Positions 33,672 through 45,535 of a stretch of 64,000 bases of DNA are shown piece after piece (the stretch's first letter is position 1; every line of letters starts with the position of its first letter). Source of the stretch: Stenogyne calaminthoides (taxonomy: Eukaryota > Streptophyta > Magnoliopsida > Lamiales > Lamiaceae); the NCBI GenBank assembly GCA_037126765.1, contig JBBCBC010000021.1, positions 24,321,434-24,385,433 on the forward strand. The letters run 5' to 3'. The notes beneath the pieces are model-generated. The model did not search any database and had not been told where the DNA came from. It saw only the letters and a list, made by a program, of their open reading frames with translations. The position numbers and the translations under genes are program-made.

Positions 33672-34025
33672 CTAGCCTTGATAGGACAGACCTCTTCTCG
33701 ATGGTCCAGGTAGGTGGTTGTTACGTGCAGGAAGTTGTCGAGCCTGAAGGTTGCCCAATTGATACTGATCGGTTCCCATTGGTCGATGATTAGGATTTCT
33801 CATCATTGGGGATCGAACATTTGGCAACATGGGGCATTCAGTGGTTTTATGCCCCGTTTTATGACAACGATAACAATTTCTAGTTCCCTGGAGGCATACT
33901 CCCAAGTGTCTCTTCCCAAAATTGAGACAGTTTGGTGTGGTTCTTAGGGCATTGAAGTTGTTTCCTCTTGGTGTTGGATTAGGATTTCTCTTGAAGTTTG
34001 ACTGCCAATTGCGGTTGACAAACAC
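33672..34025 (-). pseudogene. Gypsy gag, second zinc-knuckle segment (Gyp-1)
   Basis: An open stretch with CYRCHKTGHKTTEC (CX2CX4HX4C, about residues 51-64), preceded by CLNFGKRHLGVCLQGTRN and followed by a Pro/Asn/Arg-rich tail. The N-terminal part (NRNWQSNFKRNPNP) is the usual basic linker. It is the expected Gag C-terminus and should continue from the ORF at 34184, but stops and frameshifts at 34026-34183 separate them. It parallels a second CCHC placed inside the upstream ORF. Confidence 0.85.
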
Positions 34026-34183
34026 AGTTGCCGGAGCTTGTTAAAATTCTAATCCCAAACCAATCGAGATAGTTTGAGATAGTTGGTGCTTGATCGAAAA
34101 TCTCATTGCGGTTTGGCAGACGTAGTTGTAAGAGTGTGTTTAAACTCCAAACACAAACCAAACAAGTCAATCAGTGCTCGAAT

Positions 34184-35164
34184 TTAAACCTCGTCGTAAG
34201 TTGCCAGTTTCAGTCCTTCTATGATCTCTTTGACCTTCGACCTCAATCCTTGTTCAAATCTTCTTGCTTTTTTGGCATCAATCTCCATCTGCTCCATTTC
34301 CTCGAGCATTGTTTTCTCTTTAGCCCTTCCAGGTTCTCTCTGAAGTTGAGTATTTTGTCCAATTGGCCAAGTTGGACGGTTATCTTTCCTTGGTGCTGGT
34401 CTCACCAATATGTTTACCATTGGTTGTCTTCCAATGTTTGATTCAGGGCAATTAACTATTTCGTGACCGAGTTTGTGGCATTTGTAACATATTCTTTTCC
34501 TCTTCGAGCATATCCCTCCATGCCTTTTGCCACACGAGGGACATGATCGTATGATTCGTGGTACTGTAGACGTAGCTAGTTGTTTAGCAAGCTTCTTTGG
34601 TTTGTCCTCCCAATCGATATCCATCAACAGAGTAGCATACATAGACAAGTAGTTGAAATAACGTTCACACTCCATCATAGTGAATCTTTCTTGGCTAGGG
34701 TTGATAGTTTCCAAATCCTCGCGGATGTATAGCGTTTGAGGGAAGTAACGTGCCAACATAGTTACCTTAAAGTCGCTCCAAACTCGGGATTGTACTCCTT
34801 CTATTCCTAAGGTACGCTCGTACGATTTCAACCATTGAGCTGCATCCTCTGTTAGTTGAAGCCGAACACAAAATACTTTTTGTTCTTCAGTCAAGTCCAC
34901 GAGTCCAAAAATTCGCTCGATCTCAGCTGTCCATTCTTCCATTGCTACAGTCCCTTCATTTCCTCTAAATCGGGGTGGCTGTAGACTTTGAAATTCTTCG
35001 ATGACTACACAGGTTCGAGGTCTAGGTTGAGGCATGGGTATTAGAGCTGATTGTTCTAGTTCAGCATTCGGATGTCGTCCTTGCTCAACACGACCTTTTA
35101 GAGGTTCTTGGGCTTTCTTATGAGGTAGTCTACGTTCATGAGGTGGTACCATTCTAATAGTCAA
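34184..35164 (-). pseudogene. Gypsy gag with an internally placed zinc knuckle (Gyp-1)
   Basis: 326 codons from ATG at 35164. The Retrotrans_gag core is clear: FQSLQPPRFRGNEG (58-71), AEIERIFGLVD, AAQWLKSYE and FKVTMLARYFPQ. The core normally runs from the YLSMYATLLMD stretch (172-182) straight into KARRFEQGL, but here ~115 residues intervene, including SCPSCGKRHGGIC and the zinc knuckle CYKCHKLGHEIVNC (226-239); RRFEQGLR follows at 301-308. The ORF stops after LATYDEV. It looks like a template-switch or recombination product. In the family Gag assembles particles and packages RNA; whether this form could is doubtful. Confidence 0.88.
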
Positions 35165-36139
35165 AGAGGGTCTGAAGAGAGAAGAAAAAAATATAGTTAT
35201 AACATATAGGTATGAGAAAAATTATAAAAACAGAACCCAATTATCGTAATTAACACGGTACTAGCACAAGTTATACATTGGAATACGCAGAACATTAGAA
35301 CACACTGTGGCCACAGCGGCACAATGACGGATCAACATCTGTAATTTTAGGAACCATTGATTGCATGTCAATAAAGCAATAATTTGGGTAAAAATAACGG
35401 ATAGAATAAAACAAACTTACTTGAAATAAGTTTGTAGAATAATATATATAACCGTTTAAAACATGGAGTGACCTCCATTTAAAATAACAAACAGTCCCAA
35501 TAAGATAAAATAATATTATAAGCATCTAGTGCTTTCTAGACTATACAGTGATATAGGGACTGTAGTTCAAGTGATGGGAGTCGTCCTAGGTCCATCTTAT
35601 GTTCCACAATATATAGAGATTTGAAGGTTTAAAACTAAGAGTGTTCGGATGATATCATGAGTATCGTGAATGCATGTAAAATATTTCCATAAACTCCCAC
35701 TTGTACCATGAGAAAATGAGTAAATCATTCCATAACATTTCATTTCATTTCATAAACATGTAACATTTCCTTTCATTTCATAAACATGTTGTATCAATGC
35801 ATAGCTTATCATTTCTCACTTTCTTAACTTTCGTGAATTATGCAAGTCAATGTCCTTGAAACCTTTTTCAAATCATAACTTTTCTTGAAAATCATTAAAA
35901 CAAATACATACCTCGAGGTGCTTTGACTGCGGTAGGAGACACATTTTCCCACAAATATCTTAGTTCAAGTAGTTCATATATTAACGTAATGTATCTATTA
36001 AAATTTTTATACTCAACTTTCAAGTATTTATAATTATTAGTATATTTATATATTAAGAAAAGTTCTTTAATGAAAGCTTTAAAAAAAAAAATTAACTATG
36101 AAAATTATATTTTAGATTTTGTCCGAAAGTTGAACCTAA
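35165..36139 (-). other. 5' leader of Gyp-1
   Basis: About 975 bp between PBS and gag start. AT-rich, with no supported ORF. CATTTCATTTCATAAACATGT is repeated twice near 35740-35790. Confidence 0.65.
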
Positions 36140-36151
36140 GCTCTGATACCA
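36140..36151 (-). promoter_or_regulatory. Initiator-Met tRNA primer-binding site of Gyp-1
   Basis: The plus strand reads GCTCTGATACCA, so the minus strand has TGGTATCAGAGC, a perfect iMet PBS two bases inside the 5' LTR. Confidence 0.9.
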
Positions 36152-36153
36152 CC

Positions 36154-39100
36154 TGTAATGCCTCGAATTCAGAATGCCGGCTCTTGCACCTTCGACACTC
36201 TAAACTCGGGTCGCCACTTAGTGATTGTAAAATCTGAGCTTAAAAATTTCTTTTTAAAATATAACGACAAGCATAAGTATTACATTTTTTTGCAGCGGAA
36301 AGTATTAATGACAAATATAAGTTATGAAAAAGCAGTGTGGGCCCGTTTATTAAAACTAGATCATGACATTATAATAAAATCAGTCGTTTACAAGGTAGCA
36401 TATATTTTAATCAGCGAGCAATCTTTAAAAGAGTTTGTTGCTCGGCATAAGAATACATTCACCAATCATAAAAGTGAAACATTTATTTAAAGAGTCATAT
36501 CTATATATTATTATCATTAACCAAGGAAAACTCCGTGTCAATCCTGCTGCAGCTCCGACCTCTCTCAATCATATCCTGAAAATATCAAACTGTGGGGGGT
36601 GAGATAAAAATCTCAGCGGGCAACTTGTACACTGTTACTCATACTGGTCACCGAAATATAATTATCTTAGTATTTTATTAAAGATTTATTCATACGCTTT
36701 TGCGTAGATGATTTTTGGAGAATTGTACGGAGTCTTTGTATAGACTCGTTCGTACCTTGGTTTCTTATTGTAATCTTATTAGTAGCTTAATTTCTTAACA
36801 TCGATGATATTCATAAGATATCATCCATAATGATCATTCGATCATAAGCATTTCATTTGGGACACTGGTTGCTCCGACCACATGCAATCCCCTTGTCGCT
36901 TCCAACCTATATCGCATGATAATTATCATGTGGGACACTGGTAACAGCTACCACGTGCAATCCCCTCTTACATCTTCCCACCTCCTTCGTAAAATCGCAT
37001 CTTATGTATCTCGTAAGATACATAGCATATCATTCATAAGCTTGTCTATTTTATTTATTGTTTTCTTGTGTTATTAGTTATAGATTTGTGTTTGTTTTAG
37101 TCGAGTTCAGAATACACCAACAATCACTGTACATAAACCACTGCATACAAATAATGTCACCCACCTTATTAACTTTTAAGAAAAGTTACAAACTTTGAAA
37201 TCGATTTGAGAGTTTGAGCGTGACAATGATCGTCCGAGCTTTGATTCGAGCAGCACTTCCCCTAACACAATATTTTCAAGTTCTCGTCATTAATTACTCT
37301 TGATTTAAGTAAATTATTCGTAAGTTTATCGATGACGTTAAACTCTATTCTTTAGATTTCCTTACTCGTGAGCTTTTATCAAACTTTTACTTTAATCGGC
37401 TATTGGAGTTTATTAATGATGTCCCAAAATTATTACTTGCAAGAATAAAGCTTTAAGGTTCTTTTTTCAGCTTGACACAGTTTTAGAAAACAATTTTTTA
37501 AAATTGTTTATATAGTACTAAAATTCATCAAATAATTCACAGATGCAGATAAGAGCATTTAGTATTTGATTATATTTTTTATAAAAAAGAATCGTATGGA
37601 AAATAGTACCAGTAAATCAAGAAGTTCGGCTGTTCTTCAGATTCACAATATAAACTTCGCAAATTCATAACTCTTTATTTGCAAGTCAAAAACTCATAAA
37701 TTTTGAGGATCATGTTTATGACTTGTTATAGTTTAGGACCAAATTTTTATATTTTCTACAAAGGTCATGTATAACAAGTTAAACTAACGGAAAAGTACGA
37801 CAATTTATTTACACACATATATATATTTTTGGGTAAAAACTCAAATAATCAATTTGATCAAATTTATACTTTTATTAACTTAGTTGTTATTTAGAAAAAA
37901 TATAAATTATCATGTGTATAGTGTTTGGATAATTTTCATGATTAAAAACATGTGATTACTCAAAAGAGTTCCTAAAGGACTTTCAAATAAGTTGCATAAA
38001 AGGGAATATAAAACACATATGCTTTGTGGGAAAGAAAGTCATCCAAATAAATTATTATACCAACCATTAAGTTTTCCAAAAGTTCCTAATTTCAGTTATG
38101 ACATTATTAGGAAAGTTGGTGTCCCAAATTTTGTGACTTTCTTCCATTTTCGCGAGCTGTTTCCCGTTGATTCGCTAATCCGATCGAGACGAAACTTTAG
38201 GGCTTTTAAAGCTTGTAATCTGAATTTTACTGGCATAAAAAAACGTTTGAAAATAACGAACGGAAGTTAGTTAAAAGTGTCATGAAAGTCAGGTGCCTGG
38301 GACTAATTTCTTGTTGAAAGCAGAATTCCAGTTTTTTCGTTTCAGCACGTCGCATCTTTTTAAAGAAATCATAACTCTGAATCTACCCGATGAAAAATTA
38401 CGATATTTTATACGAATACAGTAGACTCGATGAATTTTAACTTTCCATTAGTTTCATCTCAAAATGATTTCTAGAACTCGAGATATGAATTTTTAAAGTT
38501 GTAGATAGGAATTTCGAGTAGCTGTTTTTTCCCGAAATTCCAGTTTTGAGCGACCTTGTTTAATCGTAAAAACGAGCAGCGTAACGTCACCAAAATTGAG
38601 TACTGAGACTACGATTACACATATAAGGGAGCACAAAGGTGTTTTAAAACACAAATTTCCAGTACAACAGAGTACTCGACGGCGTAGCCGAAAATAAGTC
38701 GGAAACAGTTTTGACGTTTCAACTTGACATATTTGAGCGTAAATTTCGGCAACATAACGGTACAATTTTTGAAAACCAAAAACACGGGCATGAAGTCTAC
38801 ACTTCAAACAACACGTAAGAGTTCTAAATTAGCAATTTCCAACACGTTCAAACACCGAAATACTACACCGAAGATCATACCAGCACCAATTTTGAGTTTT
38901 GTTCGGAGGTTACCTTTATCGTTCCTTCCCCTGTTTTTTTGCTAGGATCTTCGAGGAACCAGGTGTTTAGTAACTTGAAGCTCCTTGGATACATATTAGA
39001 TGATGGTTTCATGCTTGAATTCAAGAAAAAAATGAAGAGTGAGAAAGAGAGGATGAAGCCGTGAGCTTCATGGACAAAAGGGGATGATTTCTATAATTTT

Positions 39101-40074
39101 TCTTGAATTATAAGAATTGTATGGATTGATTACCTCAAAAGGAACACTTGAATTTAGGAAGAGCTTTGGCTTGATGAAGATGATGAGCTCGATGATGATG
39201 ATGAACTTGACGATGATGATGATAAGCTTGACGATGGTGATGATGAACTTGGTGATGAGCTTGATGAAGGTGAGTTTTGACGATGGTCTTTGCTTTTGGA
39301 AGTGAGCTTTTGTATAGTGATGTTTGGTTGCTTTGTTTTGACAAGGAGTTGTTTAAAAGAAAATTTGACAGAGCTTTGGCATGAATGTATTTTGGAGAAG
39401 ATGATTGCTTGAAGAAGAGAGGTGTATTTATAGATTGGATAGAGGGGGCCGATCAAAAGTGGAGAATAAGGATGGACTTGTGTGCAAATTTTAAAACTTA
39501 ATATCTAGATATTATTTACTTCACGGTGTTGTTATTACTCGCTATTATTACATCTTAATACCTTCATATCTGTATTATAAAATCGTGGTTTTGCTAATTA
39601 AAATTCACTGATTTGTTAGAAATAATTGTTTAGGACTTTTAGCAATTAAATCGTCATGTTCTGAAACGAAAATTATTTATTTAATTATTTAATTAAAAAC
39701 ATTCGATTTTTCATAAGTTCTCAATAATTTTAATTTAGTTAGACAAAGTATATTTTTTCGTCGCCGTATTTATTATTCATCAGATTTTCGATTTTTATAT
39801 CGAAAATCCTAATTCGTTGATAATATTAAATTTTCTTTCTTTAAATTGAAATTAAATATTATTATTAAATATTTTATGACCAAACCTTCATTAAGTATTT
39901 TGTTACAGTGCTAGGAGTGCTCCCGGTTCGAAGTGCTTGTCCGTTCCCTGAAAAATCAAAACCTTTGCAAACATATACGCTCTAAAATCATTCGAATAAT
40001 CTTTAAATCAAATATTCATTTTATTAAACTCATTTCTTTTATTATTCTTATTAAAACTGGGACGGGGTATTACA
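36154..40074 (-). repeat. 5' LTR of Gyp-1
   Basis: 3,921 bp, plus-strand edges TGTAATGCCTCG and GGGGTATTACA. Collinear with the 26758 LTR, minus the CACTA insertion. Differences are scattered point changes and short indels, e.g. a short deletion near 39750 (TTTTTTCGTCGCCG) and loss of ATATTACACATA-type sequence near 38613. Minus-strand TATA at 39425-39432. Confidence 0.95.
39170..39270. repeat. Imperfect GAT trinucleotide repeat in Gyp-1 5' LTR
   Basis: Same array as at 29781 with the same block order and length, so the repeat has not expanded or contracted since insertion. Confidence 0.85.
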
Positions 40075-41040
40075 ATAATCATGTATGTCAATGACATATT
40101 GATTTTGGGAAACAATATCCCGTTAATGCAGTCCAGTAAAGATTTGTTGTTAAAGACCTTCACGATGAAGGGTCTTGGTGAAACCTGCTACATCCTAGGG
40201 ATCAAGATCCACAAGGATAGATCCAAGAGGACGTTGGGGCTGTTACAGTCCACCTATGTAGTCAAGGTGTTGAAGCGTTTTGCGACGGAGAACTCTAAGA
40301 GAGGATCTCTATCGGGAAATCATGGGATAAAGCTATCAAAGAAGGATTGTCCTTCTATTGAAGCTGATATCAAGCACATGAAAGATGTCTCATATGCATA
40401 TGCAATTGGGTCAATCACGTACACCATGACTTGCACTAGGCCTAACGTGGCCTACGCTATCAACGTCACTGGTAGATGCCAACAGAATCCGGGTGAGTCT
40501 CACTGGATTGTTGTCAAGACCATTCTGAAGTATCTTAGACGAACTAAAGAATGTTTTCTTGTCTATGGTGGACAGTCAGAACTAGTAGTGACTGGTTAAG
40601 CTGACACAAGTTTCCAATTCGACTGTGATGATTACAAATTACAGTCAGGTTACATTTTACTCTCAATAATGAGGCGGTCAGTTGGAATAGTTCTAAGCAA
40701 AAGGACTGTAGATTCAAGAACCGAAGTTGAGTACATTATTGTATCAGAAGCCTCAAGAAGGCTGTCTGAATTTTATAGTTCTTAAGAGAACTAGGGGTAG
40801 TTCCAAGTACCAGTTGTCTAATAAAGCTGTATTAAGATAACGTTGGTGCGAATGCGCGAGCAAAGGAACCGAGATCAGCAAACAGAAACAAGCATGTACC
40901 TAGACTTATCATTTGATCCGAGAGATCATAAGGATAGGAGAAATAAAATTAAAATGTATTCTCACATATTTAATTTGGAAGATCATTTCACCAAAACACT
41001 GAGTGTTCATGTAAACACTATATATTTGATGGTCTAGGGG
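40075..41040 (+). pseudogene. Copia RT C-terminal half and RNase H (Cop-X)
   Basis: RT resumes after Gyp-1 with MYVNDILILGNN, so the catalytic YVDD is YVND. It continues through TFTMKGLGETCYILGIKI, SYAYAIGSITYTMTCTRPNVAYAI and HWIVVKTILKYLRRTKE and is open to 40599. RNase H is badly decayed: the usual GYSDADF region reads GADTSFQFD after a stop, TEVEYI is the EAEY block, and a fragmentary NVGANARAKEPRS near 40835-40875 is the CDN region. A degraded tail runs to about 41040. Confidence 0.88.
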
Positions 41041-41067
41041 TTAGACATGTAGGTAATTGACTCTAAT

Positions 41068-41080
41068 CCAAGTGGGAGAT
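41068..41080 (+). promoter_or_regulatory. Polypurine tract of Cop-X
   Basis: CCAAGTGGGAGAT immediately before the LTR start TGTTAGTG. Confidence 0.8.
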
Positions 41081-42462
41081 TGTTAGTGTTAGTGTCCTAG
41101 AGAAAATCTATTGTAAGGATATAATACTCGATGATATTCAGTTTGATTTAATATTATATTTCACTTAATATTAATATATGGCAATACACTTATTTGAATA
41201 TTATGTTTGATTGTTTGCATTTATTCATACAAGTGTTCCCATGAGTCATTGCTGTCATTGAGGTTGTGAGAACTCAGATGACTTAAGCATGATTCTCAAA
41301 TAGCCCTGATCAAGGATCATCAAGAATGGGATATTGATGAAGCAATGGAGATTGGTGTGCGATCTGCATCATACTCTTAGAGAGTGTAGTAAGATCTCAC
41401 TTACTACGAGATACTAGGTATCTCATGATGGATGCACAAATACCTTAGAGGGTATTGGTATACCCATCTGAGAAACCGTTTGATATATTTTCACTATATG
41501 TGTCTACGAGTGTCTCGGTTAGTGGGAGCGATGTGATACTCCTTTGACTTGAGGTCAATACGCACGACATGTGTGGAGTGATGAACTTTGACCATGACTG
41601 ACGCTTGCACCCGTCTATGGGTAGATATGGCTTGGATTGGGTTCATCACAAAGTACATGTGCGTGGTAGTTGAGCCAAGAATAGGATTCATTCCTCAATG
41701 TGGATTAAGAGAGAATACTCATCTTCTCATCATAATTGGATCTAAGTCATCGGCTGATGCACGTCAACTTAGACTTTGTGGCTAAGTGTGACATACATGA
41801 TCAATTAGTGATTAGAGATAAATTAATTAAGTTATTTGAATAGATACTTCATCATGTTCAAGACTTAACCAAGTATTCGCGAATGAAATGAGGAAATCGT
41901 AATAGCCCATGTTTCAGTAACAGGTAGTTGCACTTTTCTCGCAACGTACCTCATATATTAAGAATGTCTGATTTATTGTCTAGGGTTCAATTAAGACCGT
42001 TAGTTTGACTAATCGCTCGATATATGAGGGCCTATGGGTCACACAACAAGTAATTCCCTTTTACGGATTATAGTTGGTTGATTAAATGTTAAATTGGATT
42101 TAATATTTAATTTATGGAGAAGTAATTAATAATAGATTAATTTAGAATTAATTATTATTAATATTTAATTAAATTGGATTTAATTAAATAAGAATTCCCA
42201 ATAATTATATTTGGAATATAATTGTAGGATTTAATGTATATGAAAATAAATCGTAGAGATTTTCATATAAGGCATTTAAATCCGTATAGATTTATATTTA
42301 GGGAATTAAATTAAAAGGAATTAATTTAATTCAAGATTAGGGATTTTATTTCCCTAATTGGGATAGCTTGGGAAATAAACTAAGCCTCCCTATATATACA
42401 AGCTCTTAGGTATTAACAAAGAGTATCACTTCATATTTCCTAGCAAATTCATCTCGAGATTC
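41081..42462 (+). repeat. 3' LTR of Cop-X, interrupted by Cop-4
   Basis: Begins TGTTAGTGTTAGTGTCCTAG after the PPT. 1,382 bp are present before Cop-4 interrupts it at 42463 (flank GATTC). TATATATA at 42391-42398 in CTCCCTATATATACAAGC is the likely promoter. The rest of the LTR should lie beyond the right edge of the window. Confidence 0.85.
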
Positions 42463-44162
42463 TGTTGGGGTTATACTGAAAAGTATGCTTTTACTTTGTA
42501 TAAATAAACTGAGTTTTCTTATTTATTTAATGAAATAAACTATTAATCGTTGTTGCATTAAATATGAATGGATGTTATATATATATTTATTGCAAACCCG
42601 TTCAACAAGTTAGTACGTATTACGTTGTAGTTAATTTGGTGATACCAGATCACTGAAGATCAAATTAACAGCACCTCGTAATTAAGTACAAATTCACAAC
42701 CCAGATGGAAATGAACAAACCATCATGAAAGGTTGAAGTGTAAGACCCAGATTGGCTTGTCTTGACCAAGGGATTACACTAGCGCATTTAGGTGTGCTGA
42801 ATAAGGACCTACAAGAGGACAAATTTTTCGGTACCGAATATACAAGAATTAGACCTCAGTGGTGAGTTGTTTCTTAATCTCTGTCCCTTAAATAGGATCG
42901 TGTGAAATTAATAACTATTGCTTTGACTTATGATGGGAAGAGAATCAATGTGATTCTATACCTTATATTTTGGGCAATATTATTAATTACATGACGATTT
43001 CTGACATTTAATACGAAGAATCGCGTGCAAGTACGTCTTGCTTGATTTGTCCCCTTGGTGGGCTCAGAACCTTTATCATACCAAATCTTGCAAGTGGAAA
43101 TTTATTTCCGGTATGTATAATAATGTTGAGTTGTCTTTACTCCAAGGGCAAAGATAGTAATTAATATAAAGCTTGTTCAGTGGCTTAATTAATTAATGGA
43201 CTAATATAATCTTAAACGCGGGAAATAATAACCGGGACCATATTGTAGTGAAATCGTAATATGGGTTAAGATGGATAGTTCAATATTAATTTTATAGTGG
43301 AATAAATTAATATTAATGGACTTGAATAATATTTGGCCCAATATTATAGTTTCATAGTCCATTGAAGGTCCAATCTTAATTCTCCTAAAGGCCCCTCAAA
43401 TAGCCCAAAAATAAAGTCCAATTAATGAAAGAGAGGAGAAAATATTATTGCCTAATCTATCTTGATATTTTCGAAAATATGTAGGGAAAAAGGAAGAAAG
43501 ATTGTCTTGATTTTCTTGTAGATATTTTATGGAAAGAGATAATCATTGTAGGAATACATAATTATCCCATAAATTCAAGAAGTCAAATCTTGATTCTTTA
43601 TGCCTTGTTATTTTCGAAAATTTAGGAATAAAAATGGGAAGATATTTTTATGGAAAATTTAAATAAGGGGAAAAGAATATAGGAGATATATTCAAGATTT
43701 CTTGGAGACCAAGAAAAGATTTTCTTCCCTATTTTCCTAGTACTAAAAATCCCCCCCCCATTCCTATATATAGGGGATGGATTTTTTATTCCCAAGTGCA
43801 ATTCCATGTGTTGGAAATATTAGAAATCCACAAAGGTGGTAGCATAATATTTTTTGTTTTCTCTCTTGTTAAAATCGTTCATGCGAATCCTCCCACCGGA
43901 TTACATTCGTGGACTTTGGGACATATTTGGGAAGGCACTTTGGGTTGATCCATCGTCTAAAGGGTTGTCTCTACAAGAGGTATGTAATCTCGTAACTCCT
44001 AGTTCTGAATGTTTAGGATTTACGTGAATTACGTGTACGCATGTTGTTTAATTATTATGTTGAATTGATTTAGGATTAATTCATGTTAGTAATTAATTAT
44101 TTAATTTGAATATGTATTTAAAATCATCTCTAATAGATCCGGGCACCCATAATTTCCCAACA
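42463..44162 (+). repeat. 5' LTR of Cop-4
   Basis: 1,700 bp, TGTTGGGGTTATACTG to ATTTCCCAACA. TATA at 43765-43772 (TATATATA in CCTATATATAGGGG), next to a C-run of 9 bases. Confidence 0.95.
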
Positions 44163-44164
44163 AA

Positions 44165-44176
44165 TGATATCAGAGC
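44165..44176 (+). promoter_or_regulatory. Initiator-Met primer-binding site of Cop-4
   Basis: TGATATCAGAGC, one mismatch from TGGTATCAGAGC, two bases after the LTR. Confidence 0.85.
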
Positions 44177-45535
44177 TCTGGTTTCGAGCTCTGATTTTTA
44201 AATTGTTATTTAAATTATTGTTGGACATTAAATTGAAATTGGATAGTAGAATTGCAAGATCTGTTTTGTAGGTATCCAATTGTCATGGTATTTAATGTGT
44301 TTAATTTCATGCGTATGAATGATTGTTTTTAATTCGACTCGTTCGGATTTATTTTTCTCGTGAGAAAATCCACGAGTAGATTAGGCTATTTGATTTCTTC
44401 AATGTAATAAACTAGTCTAGATTTAAGGTGTATTTATTTTTCTTTAAATAAATTGTAACCTGATCAAAGACGAAGATGGAGGCGAGGAATTAAAACAGAT
44501 CCGGAACCGTACGTTGGCGATGTGCGCCGCGCGAAATGTGCCAAGGGAGGCACGCGCGCGGCGCGGACAACGCACGACGTCGGGCGGGGTCGGGCGTACA
44601 GGCGCAAGCTAGTCCGCGCGCTGATGGCGGAAGCAAGGCGGACGCGAGAGACGGGCTTGGTGTGATGCGCGCTGCGCCTAGGCACACGGGCGCAATCGCT
44701 TGGCCAAGCGGCCGGCCGGATGAGGGTGTGCATCCCGGCTGTGAGCTGCTTGACGTGGCGCTGCGAGATAAATTTTTTTTGAGACGAACGAGTGGGAGAA
44801 ATTCAAGACGGCGTTTCTTCAAGATCAAGTCAAGAAAAATCAAACCATGACAGTTGGATAATTTGTGCCCAATGTGTTTATTTTCTGTTTTTCTTGATTT
44901 ATTGTTGCCGTATTTTCTTGTACTTTATTTAATTTGTTTAAATGTGTTTGCATGAGAATTACACAACGAAAAATCTCAAACTTAAAAATTACTAAGTATG
45001 TTTTGATAATTAATTTGGTTATGAATCAAATTAATTTTGACCTCCATGATTTATTTATTTGTGAAAGCCTTTGGAGAAATTCCCCTACGGGACGGTCAAA
45101 AGATAACTTTCACATGAATAAATTCCCAAAAGGATGATTGTGAATTATTATCAGTGGCGACGATGACCCTCACACGAGGCTCGATCAAAACGAAGTAATA
45201 ATTCTGTATTTGATCATGGTTATTACTTAGGTATAAAATTAATATTCATATACTTCTCCGAAGTCCCTGTCAATTTTATATTGGTCAAGTGGGAGCCGAC
45301 TATTAATTTTCTTTGAAATTAAAGGTTTGTAACTGTTCTTGTTTGTAACTTGCTTGAATGTGATTTAAATGATGACCCTCCCACGAGGCTCATTTAAATC
45401 TGTTTTGAGATGTTGGCTGATGTATGTTCATATTTTTTTGAGATTTTAATATGAATCATGTGATCGCATTATGTGATTTAATTTTGTGTTGATCCGGATA
45501 TTGATACAAAATGTGTGTTTATTTTCAGTATCATC
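44177..45535 (+). other. 5' leader of Cop-4, with GC-rich island
   Basis: About 1.36 kb. The GC-rich island spans 44505-44770, starting after GCGAAATGTGCCAAGGGAGG. Paired motif ATGACCCTC(A/C)CACGAGGCTC occurs at 45163-45182 and 45372-45391. The block CCCCTACGGGACGGTCAAAAGAT lies near 45082. Just before gag the leader reads ATTTTCAGTATCATC|ATG. ORFs in both strands across the island are composition artefacts. Confidence 0.75.

Larger units (their letters stand above)
26758..40074 (-). mobile_element. Gyp-1: Ty3/gypsy element (Tekay/Del-like by LTR) with gag, pol mostly deleted
   Basis: 13,317 bp with perfect 5-bp target duplication ATAAT (26753-26757 and 40075-40079). On the minus strand: 5' LTR (40074-36154), iMet PBS (36151-36140), leader, rearranged gag (35164-33672), a short INT C-terminal remnant (~33000-32590), PPT (32292-32279), 3' LTR. 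The LTR start TGTAATACCCCGTCCC and the 3.9-kb LTR length suggest Tekay/Del. Protease, RT and RNase H are absent, so this copy is non-autonomous. A CACTA element sits in the 3' LTR. Confidence 0.95.
25032..42462 (+). mobile_element. Cop-X: copia element of a second family, split by Gyp-1
   Basis: A plus-strand integrase starts abruptly near 25035, then the INT/RT linker and RT to 26757. Gyp-1 occupies 26758-40074, and RT/RNase H resume at 40075 in frame across the target duplication. A PPT (AGTGGGAGAT) and an LTR beginning TGTTAGTGTTAG follow at 41081. Its protein and LTR differ from Cop-1 to Cop-6, so it is a separate family. The LTR is interrupted at 42462 by Cop-4. Everything 5' of the integrase core is missing. 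Confidence 0.88.

Noticed and set aside
41494..41785. Opposed 65-codon ORFs in the Cop-X 3' LTR
   Set aside because: They overlap on both strands inside LTR sequence, with no recognisable domain.
41081..42462. Cop-X LTR as a solo LTR
   Set aside because: A PPT and decayed RNase H in the same orientation sit directly upstream, so it is the 3' LTR of Cop-X.
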